A stretch of 64,000 nucleotides of DNA from Brevibacillus daliensis (GTDB taxonomy: Bacteria > Bacillota > Bacilli > Brevibacillales > Brevibacillaceae): contig NZ_JAJISB010000003.1 of NCBI RefSeq assembly GCF_021245735.1, positions 124,001 to 188,000 on the forward strand, read 5' to 3'. Both the position numbers and the translations under genes were made by a program. Positions within the stretch are counted from its first letter, which is position 1, and every line of letters begins with the position of its first letter. The notes under the pieces are model-generated. The model was not told the origin of the DNA, did not search any database, and saw only the letters and a list, made by a program, of their open reading frames with translations. Below are positions 25,640-33,363 of the stretch, in pieces.

Positions 25640-25984
25640 ATGCCTTGTCCGTTGTGTATCGAACGCGGCAAAACGTGGAATGGCGATGATCCGCGCTGTG
25701 CATTCGAAACAGCCGTATTTTCACCCAATAACTGGAACTGCGCCACTATGAATCGACTCAGGCAAATAGCACGCGACATTAATATTTCGTATCGCGACGA
25801 CCAAGCCGCGTCTTCCCTCGGAGCTGTTCCGTTTGAGGGAGACGATTACTCCGGATATGTCGTCATGACGTGGTACAAAGACCGCGGAAACACCGGCAAC
25901 GCATTTATCGCATGGTCCGGCGAGCCTATTCGAGAACTGACGTTAGCTGACGCAATGTTAGCGATCAGACTGAACGCCAAATAG
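25640..25984 (+). CDS. Phage protein with N-terminal CxxC
   Basis: 114 residues; ATG 25640 behind AAAAAGGAGGG, an excellent site. Begins with a metal-knuckle-like MPCPLCIERG, has a second Cys pair (CAF, NCAT), and a beta-rich C-terminal half (SGYVVMTWYKDRGNTGNAFIAW). Function unknown. Its 3' end overlaps a convergent reverse gene by 27 bases. Confidence 0.75.
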   Translation: MPCPLCIERGKTWNGDDPRCAFETAVFSPNNWNCATMNRLRQIARDINISYRDDQAASSLGAVPFEGDDYSGYVVMTWYKDRGNTGNAFIAWSGEPIRELTLADAMLAIRLNAK

Positions 25985-26146
25985 CCGATGCACAACCGCA
26001 TACTCCCGCACAGGCAAGTCCGGCAACCCAATCGTATAGTCCGCGCCATTCCAGTCGAGTTTATACGGGATGCTCGCCGCGGTGAGTTCCGTAATGATTG
26101 ACGTAATGTCAACGTAAGGCACAACGTAAGTAAACGAAATATTCAT
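25958..26146 (-). CDS. Small reverse-strand phage gene, 62 residues
   Basis: ATG 26146 with AAAGGAG at 26157-26163; the reverse strand has a perfect TATAAT at 26170-26175 just upstream, giving a very short leader. Residues read MNISFTYVVPYVDITSIITE then LPDLPVREYAVVHRLFG, a normal soluble alpha/beta-like composition, unlike a shadow frame. Convergent with the gene at 25640. No family recognised; may be a lysogenically expressed moron. Confidence 0.6.
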   Translation of the reverse strand: MNISFTYVVPYVDITSIITELTAASIPYKLDWNGADYTIGLPDLPVREYAVVHRLFGVQSDR

Positions 26147-26220
26147 AATATCCACGCTCCTTTACGCGGATTATAGCGCAGGGACGTGGAACAAAAATAA
26201 TCAATCGGGGTGATTGCGTA

Positions 26221-26448
26221 ATGACTCATAGCGAAACGGCAGCGCAAGTCGAAGAGATGGTCTGCGTGATGAAACAACGTCGCGAACACGGTCAGGACTA
26301 CGTTCCAATAGGCTCGTTTATACAAATTAGCGAATTGCTACTGAGTTATATTCGCCGCCTGGACGGTATCCAACGCACCGTTGAAAGCTACGATCCGCAC
26401 GCAGAACGCGAGCGTATGAAGCGTGCGTTACGAGGTGACCGCCTATGA
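26221..26448 (+). CDS. Small phage protein, unknown
   Basis: 75 residues, helical and charged (VEEMVCVMKQRREHGQDY, LLSYIRRLDGIQRTVE). ATG 26221 with GGGGTGAT upstream. Its end overlaps the SprT-like gene by ATGA. Confidence 0.7.
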   Translation: MTHSETAAQVEEMVCVMKQRREHGQDYVPIGSFIQISELLLSYIRRLDGIQRTVESYDPHAERERMKRALRGDRL

Positions 26449-26825
26449 ACGGAAACCTAACGCTCGACGAACTGTACGAAGCCGCGAACGAAATGTGCCG
26501 TAAGCATTGGGGCGTGGACTACACGGGAACGATTCGTATGATGCCCGGTTGTTGGCGTAATAAGATGGCAAGTTATATATGGTCTGATCGTACTGGACTT
26601 CGCGAGATACGATTTAACTCGCATATGAACAGGCGATTAACTCGCGAGAAAGTTCTCGGAAATTTACTGCACGAACTTGTACATTGGCGACTACACACGC
26701 TCGGTCTGCCCAATAGCGATTGCTCAAAAGAGTTTGTCAGCGAATGTGTCCGAGTCGGCGCGCCTTTCAGCGGCACAGTCGTAGCAAAACAAGCCGCACA
26801 AAAATACGGAGGTGTAGTGTTATGA
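26445..26825 (+). CDS. SprT-like zinc metallopeptidase domain protein
   Basis: 126 residues. Contains HELVHWRLHTLG (about 70-81), the HExxH zinc motif of SprT/SprT-like proteins, preceded by a region typical of the fold (LYEAANEMCRKHWG ... IRFNS). Cellular relatives cleave DNA-bound proteins (Spartan), and SprT-like proteins are common in phages with unknown targets. Overlaps both neighbours by four bases. Confidence 0.82.
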   Translation: MNGNLTLDELYEAANEMCRKHWGVDYTGTIRMMPGCWRNKMASYIWSDRTGLREIRFNSHMNRRLTREKVLGNLLHELVHWRLHTLGLPNSDCSKEFVSECVRVGAPFSGTVVAKQAAQKYGGVVL

Positions 26826-27094
26826 GTAAATATCGAAAGAAACCGGTTGTAGTCGATGCGTACCAATTAACGTTGGAGAAGTGTTACGTAAATGCCGGTT
26901 TAAGTAAGCCGTTTAGAGTCGGTCACAGAACGTTTTATATCAACTTCCGTCGGGATTACGCTGTGATCGAGACGTTAGAAGGCGATATGAGGGTGGAGAT
27001 AGGCGACTGGATAATCACCGGAGTCATGGGCGAGAAGTATCCGTGCAAACCCGATATCTTCGCGCAGACATATGAAAAGGTCGAGGAGGTGTAG
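26822..27094 (+). CDS. Small phage protein of the MSKYRKKPVVVDA type
   Basis: 90 residues from ATG 26822. The start MSKYRKKPVVVDAYQL and the pattern of beta strands up to GDWIITGVMGEKYPCKPDIF are shared by a widespread family of small phage proteins (often starting KYRKKPV) without known function. In the + strand operon with ATGA overlap. Confidence 0.8.
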   Translation: MSKYRKKPVVVDAYQLTLEKCYVNAGLSKPFRVGHRTFYINFRRDYAVIETLEGDMRVEIGDWIITGVMGEKYPCKPDIFAQTYEKVEEV

Positions 27095-27098
27095 CGAT

Positions 27099-27341
27099 AT
27101 GACAACGAATATATGCGGACGCCCATACGTTCTATTCGATCCGGAGCAAACAGCGGAGATCAAACGCGTTGAGGCGAAGAATGACGCCATCGACCGAATT
27201 GTGAACGGGCTTAACGTAGTCTTGGACGCGGTGGACGATTATGGTGAGGCGTATGGGTTCGATTTCGAGTCGGTCGGTACCGTCGGCGGGATCGAGCATC
27301 TATTGGCTATATGGAAAGGGGAGCGTGAGTCTATATGTTAA
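27099..27341 (+). CDS. Small phage protein, unknown
   Basis: 80 residues from ATG 27099 (GAGGAGGTG just upstream). Acidic, helical (DAIDRIVNGLNVVLDAVDDY). Overlaps the next gene by 7 bases. Confidence 0.7.
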   Translation: MTTNICGRPYVLFDPEQTAEIKRVEAKNDAIDRIVNGLNVVLDAVDDYGEAYGFDFESVGTVGGIEHLLAIWKGERESIC

Positions 27342-27727
27342 CGCGTGAGGATCTCGAAGCAATCCGGGAGCGTGCGGAGAAGGCGACGCTGGGTCCGTGG
27401 GAATGGAGTGATGGCGACTATATCAACAATAACGGTGATTTTCGAACAAGCGCTGGTGAGCCGATTTGCCACTTCGGAGGACATTACGGTTACGAAACTT
27501 TTACTGGCATGGAACCGGAATTAGTGGACATAGAGTTTATCGCTCATTCCCGCGAAGACATCCCGAATCTACTGGCGGAGATCGACCGTCTGAATAATCG
27601 TTGGGATGATCTGCGCGGAGAGATCGAAGAAACGCACGACTGCGAGGACTACACCGAGGCGTGGGCGTACCGAGACGTACTCTCGCGTATGAAAACGAAG
27701 GAGGAATCCGATGCTGAACCGTCTTAA
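27335..27727 (+). CDS. Ead/Ea22-like phage protein
   Basis: 130 residues. The beginning LTREDLEAIRERAEKATLGPWEW, the SREDIPNLLAEIDRL motif and overall layout match the Ead/Ea22-like family seen in many phages. Function unknown. The gene at 28380 belongs to the same group (GPWGEF ... FIAEARTGWP), so the phage has two copies. Confidence 0.8.
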   Translation: MLTREDLEAIRERAEKATLGPWEWSDGDYINNNGDFRTSAGEPICHFGGHYGYETFTGMEPELVDIEFIAHSREDIPNLLAEIDRLNNRWDDLRGEIEETHDCEDYTEAWAYRDVLSRMKTKEESDAEPS

Positions 27728-27860
27728 ACTCGCCTATCACGCGTGGCAACTAAAGCGCGCAGTACGGCGGCAGGTCCGTGCGGAAACCGCATATCAACGG
27801 CACTATTTCGAGTGGCATACGTTGAAATTACGGAAGGGGCGTGATGCAACGTGGAAATAG
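27711..27860 (+). CDS. 49-residue basic phage protein
   Basis: ATG 27711 behind AAGGAGGAATCC; overlaps the upstream gene by 17 bases. Highly basic (LKLAYHAWQLKRAVRRQVR) and helical. Overlaps the next gene by 10 bases. Confidence 0.65.
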   Translation: MLNRLKLAYHAWQLKRAVRRQVRAETAYQRHYFEWHTLKLRKGRDATWK

Positions 27861-28021
27861 ACCGCGAGAAAGTGTACAGGTTAGCGGAGGTACTCGGTCT
27901 GCAAATATCGTTCGACAACGAAGTCAGTGGCGTTTTCATCGGTGACGCGACCGAGCCGATTATGACATTCGCGGAGTTATTCGAACATATTACGAAATGT
28001 GACGGGGAGGTATCCGAATGA
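27851..28021 (+). CDS. 56-residue phage protein
   Basis: GTG 27851 with GGAAGGGGCGTGATG upstream. Reads MEIDREKVYRLAEVLGLQI then TFAELFEHITKCDG. Ends with TGA overlapping the ATG of the next gene. Function unknown. Confidence 0.65.
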   Translation: MEIDREKVYRLAEVLGLQISFDNEVSGVFIGDATEPIMTFAELFEHITKCDGEVSE

Positions 28022-28383
28022 ATAGCGATAAAATTACGCAATATCTCGAACAAATGGCGGCACAGCTCGGAGTCGCGGCGGAACATGTATACGATGTACT
28101 CGTCCGTCAGCAGATCGCAAGCGGAATCGTAGATATTGTTATCGCAACGATCGTGATTTACGTACTAGCACGGACTGGTCGGTGGATTTACGCAAATTAC
28201 GAGAAGACGCGCAATAATTGGATGAGCGAATGGGGCTTCGGATTAGCTATTTTTATATTATTCGGGGGATTCGGAGGCGTATCGATGTTATACGTCGGCG
28301 CGACCGGATTCCTTCACGTCCTCAATCCGGAATATTACGCAATTCGCGAAATCATGAATGTTATCGGAGGTGCTGCACGATGA
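28018..28383 (+). CDS. Phage membrane protein, two segments
   Basis: 121 residues. Amphipathic N-terminus, then membrane segments at about 38-52 (IVDIVIATIVIYVLA) and 74-97 (GLAIFILFGGFGGVSMLYVG). Length and topology are compatible with a holin-like or signalling membrane protein but it lies far from lysis genes in the early region. ATGA overlaps at both ends. Confidence 0.75.
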   Translation: MNSDKITQYLEQMAAQLGVAAEHVYDVLVRQQIASGIVDIVIATIVIYVLARTGRWIYANYEKTRNNWMSEWGFGLAIFILFGGFGGVSMLYVGATGFLHVLNPEYYAIREIMNVIGGAAR

Positions 28384-28760
28384 AAAAACGAGACTTAACG
28401 GCTGACCTAGCGCTATGTGACGCGGCTACGGATGGTCCGTGGGGAGAGTTTTACGACGACGTGTTACGTATAGGGACCGGTAGTTGTAATACGGTAAGTG
28501 AAACAGTAGTCGATGAATCAGGCGTAGTCCGTTATCCAGACGCCAGTTTCATAGCCGAAGCCCGCACCGGATGGCCTATCGCTATTGAACGCGCAATACG
28601 AGCCGAGGCGGAGGTTGAACGGTTACAAGGCAATTGCCAAGCGTTGTACGACACGTTGATTCAGGCGCTAGAGTACGTACCTGGCGGATGGACCGAAGAG
28701 TGTCGGCAGATCATCGATAGGATTCGCGCTGACATTTACGAAGGAGAGGTGACCGCCTAA
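28380..28760 (+). CDS. Ead/Ea22-like phage protein, second copy
   Basis: 126 residues from ATG 28380. MKKRDLTADLALCDAATDGPWGEF and DASFIAEARTGWPIAIERAI match the Ead/Ea22-like layout also found at 27335. C-terminal helical. Function unknown. Confidence 0.75.
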   Translation: MKKRDLTADLALCDAATDGPWGEFYDDVLRIGTGSCNTVSETVVDESGVVRYPDASFIAEARTGWPIAIERAIRAEAEVERLQGNCQALYDTLIQALEYVPGGWTEECRQIIDRIRADIYEGEVTA

Positions 28761-29065
28761 TGGACGACATCCACGTTTACCTGCCGAATGGGATGCGCGT
28801 TGTGATCGCTCAATGGGATGTACGCATTCATTGGATATACGCGAGATTGCAAGTTCGAAAGTGGTACGGATGGAGTACACTAGCAGAACGCAGGTATCAT
28901 GACGTAACAGTAACCGAAATTGAATCGCAAATAGACGTAATTATAAACGAGGTACTTGCACAGTACGAAGGACAGCTCGCATGTGTGAAGAAAGAGTCCG
29001 ACGCGAACACACGATTACAAACGATCTACCACGGAAAGGTGCGTGATGTGAAGTGTCCACGATAA
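28760..29065 (+). CDS. Small phage protein, unknown
   Basis: 101 residues; TAATG overlap with the previous gene. Trp/Tyr-rich N-terminal beta part (VVIAQWDVRIHWIYARLQVRKW) and a helical second half. No family recognised. Confidence 0.65.
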   Translation: MDDIHVYLPNGMRVVIAQWDVRIHWIYARLQVRKWYGWSTLAERRYHDVTVTEIESQIDVIINEVLAQYEGQLACVKKESDANTRLQTIYHGKVRDVKCPR

Positions 29066-29454
29066 GACCAGGCGATCAAGTACGCGTGTTGATGGGATGG
29101 CACGAAGGAAAGAATGCGACTGTGTACGCGGTGAATTACGAGGATGCATGGCCCTTTAGTTGCGGATTTTCAGACGGGAAGCTAAAAGGATATCGTGAGG
29201 GACAAGTCAAGAAGGTCGAAACGCCGTCAGACGAAGAAATCCGATATTTACGCGAGTTCAATCAAACACTATTACAACGCGAAGGACAAAAGAACGGGCG
29301 GTTACTAACGAGGATTCGCGAATTGGAAACCGAGCACAAGCCGCGATATGGTTCCAAACGGTTTCCGTATATTTATCACGAAGACCACATCGATGGACGT
29401 ACGCTCGTTCCCGAATATGTCGCGAGGAATCTGATCGGGGGTGACCGTAGATGA
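29053..29454 (+). CDS. KOW/SH3-like phage protein
   Basis: 133 residues from GTG 29053. The first 55 residues form a KOW-like barrel pattern (IRPGDQVRVLMGWHEGKNATVYAVN), followed by a coiled coil (about 60-95) and a basic C-terminus. May be an RNA/DNA-binding adaptor. Overlaps both neighbours. Confidence 0.65.
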   Translation: MSTIRPGDQVRVLMGWHEGKNATVYAVNYEDAWPFSCGFSDGKLKGYREGQVKKVETPSDEEIRYLREFNQTLLQREGQKNGRLLTRIRELETEHKPRYGSKRFPYIYHEDHIDGRTLVPEYVARNLIGGDRR

Positions 29455-29843
29455 CACGCACTAAACTACCGCCAGCCAAGGCGTGGCGCGAACGTAATGT
29501 CGCCGACTGGAACACCGTTTCCTTTACGGAATATCTACGCGACCACCACGCGGAGCTTTATGGATTGCCGTACGTGCCCGCCAAGTCGTGGAAAGCGGAG
29601 ATGGGCATGATCAAACGGATGATCGACGAGTTCGGACCGGAAGTGGTCAAGCGGTTCATAGACGAAAGTTTCAGAGAGTACCGTCCGACGCGCGAGTACC
29701 CAGCGCCGACCTTTACGTTTATGTTCACGTACATGCGATCGCGGAACCTGCCGAAAGCGTTGCGTGAGAGCGAACGTGTGGCGCGAGATGAGAAGGCGGA
29801 AGTGAGCGCTATGAGTGCGGAGGAGCTTGTGGATTGGTTGTAA
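29451..29843 (+). CDS. Phage protein, possibly replication-associated
   Basis: 130 residues, ATGA overlap. Helical; contains AEMGMIKRMIDEFGPEVVKRFIDESF and TFTFMFTYMRSRNLPKAL. Similar layouts precede helicase loaders in other phages, where they act with DnaC-like proteins; here the loader follows 360 bases later. Last gene before the reverse-strand insertion. Confidence 0.6.
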   Translation: MTRTKLPPAKAWRERNVADWNTVSFTEYLRDHHAELYGLPYVPAKSWKAEMGMIKRMIDEFGPEVVKRFIDESFREYRPTREYPAPTFTFMFTYMRSRNLPKALRESERVARDEKAEVSAMSAEELVDWL

Positions 29844-29869
29844 TAAAAAAAGGCAACCTAGTGGCTGCC
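29841..29869 (-). terminator. Terminator of the 55-residue reverse gene
   Basis: Reverse-strand stem GGCAGCC/GGTTGCC with ACTA loop followed by TTTTTTTATTA. Strong. Confidence 0.9.
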
Positions 29870-29875
29870 CATTCT

Positions 29876-30043
29876 TTAAATGAATGAAATTGTGCCCTTA
29901 CTTTTTACGATAAACCCACGCGCTTTCCATTGCTTAAGAAAAGGTTCAGTACATAGAACCTCAATGTTGCGGATAGGGTGGTACATCGTGTAACCTTCTT
30001 GTTTTCTTGATAGTAGGTCGTACTCGGTCTTGTGCTCTTTCAT
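29876..30043 (-). CDS. Small reverse-strand phage gene, 55 residues
   Basis: ATG 30043 (a second ATG at 30049 is too near the site) behind AAGGAGGCGT; stop at 29876 followed at once by a strong terminator. Basic soluble protein: MKEHKTEYDLLSRKQEG at the start, FLKQWKARGFIVKSKG near the end. A perfect consensus promoter (TTGACA-17-TATAAT) lies about 110 bases upstream on the same strand. The unit runs against all surrounding phage genes and is probably constitutively transcribed in the lysogen. Function unknown; antirestriction, exclusion or toxin are only guesses. Confidence 0.8.
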   Translation of the reverse strand: MKEHKTEYDLLSRKQEGYTMYHPIRNIEVLCTEPFLKQWKARGFIVKSKGTISFI

Positions 30044-30156
30044 GAACATACGCCTCCTTCCTATAAAAAGTGTGTTCTACATCTTGTACCCGATACTCAG
30101 TCCAAGTTAACAAGATAAGGACATCACCTTTTTAGGGACGACGGATGTATAAATCT

Positions 30157-30185
30157 ATTATAGTCAGACAAAAAAGAATTGTCAA
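30157..30185 (-). promoter_or_regulatory. Perfect consensus sigma-A promoter, reverse strand
   Basis: On the - strand TTGACA (30180-30185), exactly 17 bp, TATAAT (30157-30162). No operator-like palindrome overlaps it, so it looks unregulated. Confidence 0.88.
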
Positions 30186-30206
30186 AGATATCGGAGGTGA
30201 CCGAAT

Positions 30207-30980
30207 TTGTCCACGGAAACGAACGCTTCATCCTGCATCCTACGCGAACCCTGCCGCCAGTCCACCGACCCGACCGCATGCACCCGTCTGTGTCCATCCT
30301 ATATCGCAATGCACGGGGCGTCCGGTAATTCCGGTCGAGTAGCGTCCGCCTGCATCCCGCGTGACTACGCAATTGATACGATCACTACAGCTCCACCACG
30401 CGCCGATCAACCGGAGGTATACAAGAGTGTGGACGCGTATGTATCGACGTTTACACGGCAATTTAGCGACGCCGATAGGCGCATTAAATCGCTATACTTA
30501 TATTCACGCGAACCCGGCACCGGTAAGACAACGACGGCGGCTGCGGTTGCCAACGCGTACATGACCACGCACTATATCGGATCGGTTCAGCGCGGACTAC
30601 AGCCGTCACAGCGACCGGTGTTCTTCCTCGACGTAAACGAATGGCAGACGCTATTCAACACGTTCAATCGCCCAAGGGTGCCTGATCACGTTGCGGAACC
30701 CGCCAGCGCTAAATATTACGCTTGGATGGCGCATGCCAAGGCGGTGCCGTTCGCCGTGCTCGACGATATCGGCGTACGTGACGCAACCGATGCGTTTCGA
30801 GGCGACTTGCATACGGTGATTAATGCGCGTGTGACTAACGGACTGCCGACGGTGTATACGAGTAACATTCCGATGGACGAGCTTGCGGACGTATTCGATA
30901 AAAGGCTGGCGGATCGCGTACGGGATCAATGCGCACAGCTTACGTTTAAAGGCGAAAGTAAGAGGGGGATACGGAAATGA
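30207..30980 (+). CDS. DnaC/IstB-type helicase loader ATPase
   Basis: 257 residues from TTG 30207 behind CGGAGGTGA. N-terminal Cys cluster (CILREPC ... CTRLCPSYIAMHG), probably a zinc finger, then an AAA+ domain with Walker A EPGTGKTTTA (about 100-109), Walker B-like FAVLDDIGV and sensor/arginine region YTSNIPMDELADVFDKRLADR. Loads the DnaB helicase encoded at 31609. The zinc finger plus TTG start are features to note. First gene of the replication core; its end overlaps the next small gene (ATGA). Confidence 0.9.
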   Translation: MSTETNASSCILREPCRQSTDPTACTRLCPSYIAMHGASGNSGRVASACIPRDYAIDTITTAPPRADQPEVYKSVDAYVSTFTRQFSDADRRIKSLYLYSREPGTGKTTTAAAVANAYMTTHYIGSVQRGLQPSQRPVFFLDVNEWQTLFNTFNRPRVPDHVAEPASAKYYAWMAHAKAVPFAVLDDIGVRDATDAFRGDLHTVINARVTNGLPTVYTSNIPMDELADVFDKRLADRVRDQCAQLTFKGESKRGIRK

Positions 30981-31153
30981 AACGGAACGCAATCCGTTGT
31001 TTACATTGTAACGACGTTATCGAGTCGAAGCACCGTCATGACTTCGTATGGTGCTCGTGCGGGAAGGTTGCGGTAGACGGAGGGTTAGCGTATATGAGGC
31101 GATTGTTTCCGAACCACCCTGCGGAGGACCATTACGAGGAGGTGGACGAATGA
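30977..31153 (+). CDS. Zinc-ribbon small phage protein
   Basis: 58 residues; ATG 30977 overlaps the loader stop. Cysteines CLHC and CSC (about 8-11 and 30-32) resemble a small zinc ribbon of the type found in many Bacillus phages (CxxC ... CxCG). The C-terminus is acidic (EDHYEEVDE). Overlaps the next gene by ATGA. Confidence 0.7.
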   Translation: MKRNAIRCLHCNDVIESKHRHDFVWCSCGKVAVDGGLAYMRRLFPNHPAEDHYEEVDE

Positions 31154-31341
31154 TAGCGAAACTGGCGAAGGTGTTTGGGAAGGGATCGCGGGTGCCCGAG
31201 GCGGAGTTCGAACATTGTAGCGCGGCTATATTCGATTACTGGGCGCTGATTGAATACCGGAATGAGTACGATGTGAGTTTCACATACGTTAAACATTATC
31301 TTGTCAAGAATTATTTAACAAAATGCTACTATAAAATTTGA
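31150..31341 (+). CDS. Probably truncated small phage protein
   Basis: 63 residues from ATG 31150. The first 45 residues (MIAKLAKVFGKGSRVPEAEF onward) have phage codon use; the last part (KHYLVKNYLTKCYYKI) is AT-rich, as is the following non-coding stretch. It looks like a gene whose original 3' end was replaced by AT-rich DNA. Confidence 0.5.
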   Translation: MIAKLAKVFGKGSRVPEAEFEHCSAAIFDYWALIEYRNEYDVSFTYVKHYLVKNYLTKCYYKI

Positions 31342-31608
31342 TACTTTTTGTCGCACTAATTCTACGAAGTATAGATTTAAGACTACGTATTACCGATTAT
31401 ATCCTACAAGCTAAGGGTTTAGTTATACTGAAAAAATAAAAATATGAAAAACCTATGATATCCTTATTTCACAGGCAAGTTACGAATAACTAAGTAATTC
31501 TAGGTATTCAATTAATGTGAAAAATCTGCAAACATTTATGCATTTATCTGGCAAGCTTATCCATGTTAATATTTAGGTAAGAAAACGCTAACATACGGGG
31601 GTGACGTA
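31342..31608. other. AT-rich gap before the helicase gene
   Basis: No convincing gene on either strand. Composition is clearly more AT-rich than flanking phage DNA. Near its end lies a promoter candidate for the helicase gene: TTATCT 31544-31549, 17 bp, TAATAT 31567-31572 with TG extension. Possibly the scar of a deletion or of a lost moron. Confidence 0.5.
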
Positions 31609-32952
31609 GTGGCAGTTGGTGAACAGCTTTTATCCAAGATTATCGATGCGAACGACCCGGGTATACTAACGCGTTACAACGTTTCTGAGCAAGATTTCCC
31701 AACGGTATCCGAACGGCAGACATACCATTTTATCCGCGAGTATGCAGAAGCCAATCGAGGGCAGGCGCCAGACTATCGGACGGTGGTCGCTAAGTGCGAT
31801 AAGTTTACGTATATGCCGGAAGTCGGCGACACTTTCGAATATCTCGTAAAGAGCCTAAAAGATGCTGCGGCTAAACGAGAATTTCACCGGGTATTGTCTG
31901 ACCCGAAGACTGACGAGGACTTTCAAAAAAAATCCTTCGAAGAATTTTCAACCACATTGCAAAAAACACTGGAAAGGATTACAATAGAAACAAGTGTTCG
32001 TGGTAAAGTAGGAACGGATTTAAAGAGCGAAACGGACGCTTTTCTTGAAGAATATAAACGACGCAAAGAAGGGCAGTCGTTCAAAATATGGAAATCGAAG
32101 TTCTCGACCATTAACCGCGAAATAGGTGGCTACTTTTCCGGCTCAATGTATACCTGGTACGCACGCTCTGGTCGCGGTAAATCCGTGCTCACGCTAGAGG
32201 AAGCGATTGAAGCCGCGTTCCAAGGCGCGACCGTTCTCGTATGGGCGATGGAGATGTCGCGGTTCGAAGTCATGGCGCGCGCCTACACGTCTATCAGCGC
32301 TAGGCTTGGCGTATGCTCTACGAAAATTGACGGCATAGATTACGAGGCGGGCTTCGATAATAAGGCGTTACTTGCCGGTAAGTTGCCGGAGGAATTCGAG
32401 CAAGCGCTCGTTTCCTTTTTCGGTCAACTCCACGAAAAGATTCCGGGCCGCATCGTTATCCGCGCGGTTGACGACGAGGATTTTAGCTCGCGTAAAGTGT
32501 CCGACCTCGAGGCGGATATTCTCGCTGTAAAGCCGGATGTTGTCGTAATCGATCCGTTTTATTACCTTGACTACGAGCCGAATACGTCACGAACAACGGG
32601 CGGCGACGCGATGGAGACGAGTAAGAAGTTGCGTAGGGTGGCCGGGCGGACTCGATGCGTATTCCATGTGATAACGCAGGCGGACGAAGTGAAAGACGAT
32701 AAGGACGACGAGGGTAATCGGGAGCTGCGACCGCCAGTTCGTGCGGAGATCAAGAAAACGAAGCAGGTGCTAGAGGACGCAACGAACGTATTCGGTATAG
32801 ATACGTGTGACGGGCGCGGGATTATTGAGCTCGGGAAAGGGCGAAATGGCGGCGAAGGTGCGCAGGTTGAAGTCGTATACTTGCCGAATTTCGGGATTGT
32901 TAACGAGCAAAGTGCGACAGAGGCAGCGGGTAAGTTCGAACTACCCTTCTGA
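31609..32952 (+). CDS. DnaB-like replicative DNA helicase
   Basis: 447 residues from GTG 31609 (GGGGGTGACG upstream). N-terminal DnaB-type helical domain (about 1-100), linker, and RecA-like C-terminal domain with Walker A ARSGRGKSVLTLEEAI (about 185-200), WAMEMSR, Walker B PDVVVIDPFYYL and the arginine-finger region near HVITQADE. Hexameric 5'-3' helicase unwinding DNA at the phage fork. Loader (30207) and primase (33364) flank it. Confidence 0.9.
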   Translation: MAVGEQLLSKIIDANDPGILTRYNVSEQDFPTVSERQTYHFIREYAEANRGQAPDYRTVVAKCDKFTYMPEVGDTFEYLVKSLKDAAAKREFHRVLSDPKTDEDFQKKSFEEFSTTLQKTLERITIETSVRGKVGTDLKSETDAFLEEYKRRKEGQSFKIWKSKFSTINREIGGYFSGSMYTWYARSGRGKSVLTLEEAIEAAFQGATVLVWAMEMSRFEVMARAYTSISARLGVCSTKIDGIDYEAGFDNKALLAGKLPEEFEQALVSFFGQLHEKIPGRIVIRAVDDEDFSSRKVSDLEADILAVKPDVVVIDPFYYLDYEPNTSRTTGGDAMETSKKLRRVAGRTRCVFHVITQADEVKDDKDDEGNRELRPPVRAEIKKTKQVLEDATNVFGIDTCDGRGIIELGKGRNGGEGAQVEVVYLPNFGIVNEQSATEAAGKFELPF

Positions 32953-32965
32953 GGAAGCTAGTAGT

Positions 32966-33190
32966 TTAGTCATCCATTTCCACTTCCTCAAACTGCATTA
33001 ACTCAGATATATCAGAGATATTAAGCGCGCGTGCGATCTTTTCAACAATGGGTATGTTTATTTCAGTTCTAGCATTTCGACACATATCTGAAATTGTTCC
33101 CTGCCTTACATCAATCATTTGCGATAATTTCGTTTGACTAATGCCTTTGTCTTTCAGTACGGTATCTAGTTTAAGTCTAAGTTTTATCAT
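32966..33190 (-). CDS. XRE-family repressor 1
   Basis: 74 residues from ATG 33190 (GGAGTG upstream). Consists only of a helix-turn-helix domain: LRLKLDTVLKDKGISQTKLS, QMIDVRQGTISDMCRN, ENIPIVEKIARALNI-like end. Typical single-domain phage Cro/CI-type regulator (YozG/ Cro-like). It is divergent from the primase operon; two CTATAC-N8-GTATA palindromes lie in the 170-bp gap, one covering the rightward promoter spacer. Probably represses rightward replication genes and its own promoter. Confidence 0.87.
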   Translation of the reverse strand: MIKLRLKLDTVLKDKGISQTKLSQMIDVRQGTISDMCRNARTEINIPIVEKIARALNISDISELMQFEEVEMDD

Positions 33191-33221
33191 AATAAAAACA
33201 CTCCAATTCAGAAATTTGTTA

Positions 33222-33250
33222 TTGACACTATACTAAGGAACGTATAATAT
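33222..33250 (+). promoter_or_regulatory. Predicted rightward promoter of primase operon
   Basis: TTGACA at 33222-33227 and TAATAT at 33245-33250, 17-bp spacing (a TATAAT at 33243 would give 15). The spacer is exactly filled by operator-like palindrome 1. Confidence 0.75.
33228..33247. promoter_or_regulatory. Operator-like palindrome 1 (CTATAC-N8-GTATAA)
   Basis: Half-sites CTATAC (33228-33233) and GTATAA (33242-33247), eight bases apart, inside the rightward promoter and over the likely reverse -10 (TATAGT, 33227-33232). Confidence 0.75.
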
Positions 33251-33261
33251 GAACACAAGAG

Positions 33262-33281
33262 CTATACGATCCAGCGTATAG
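33262..33281. promoter_or_regulatory. Operator-like palindrome 2 (CTATACG-N6-CGTATAG)
   Basis: Perfect 7-bp inverted repeat, same half-site and spacing as palindrome 1, 34 bp centre to centre. Paired sites suggest cooperative binding by repressor 1. Confidence 0.8.
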
Positions 33282-33363
33282 ATTTAATAATAACACTCAT
33301 TTACAGAAAAATCTATGGTTTTCTGCTAATTTCCTATTGTCAATTTTTGAAAGGAGGGTAGAA

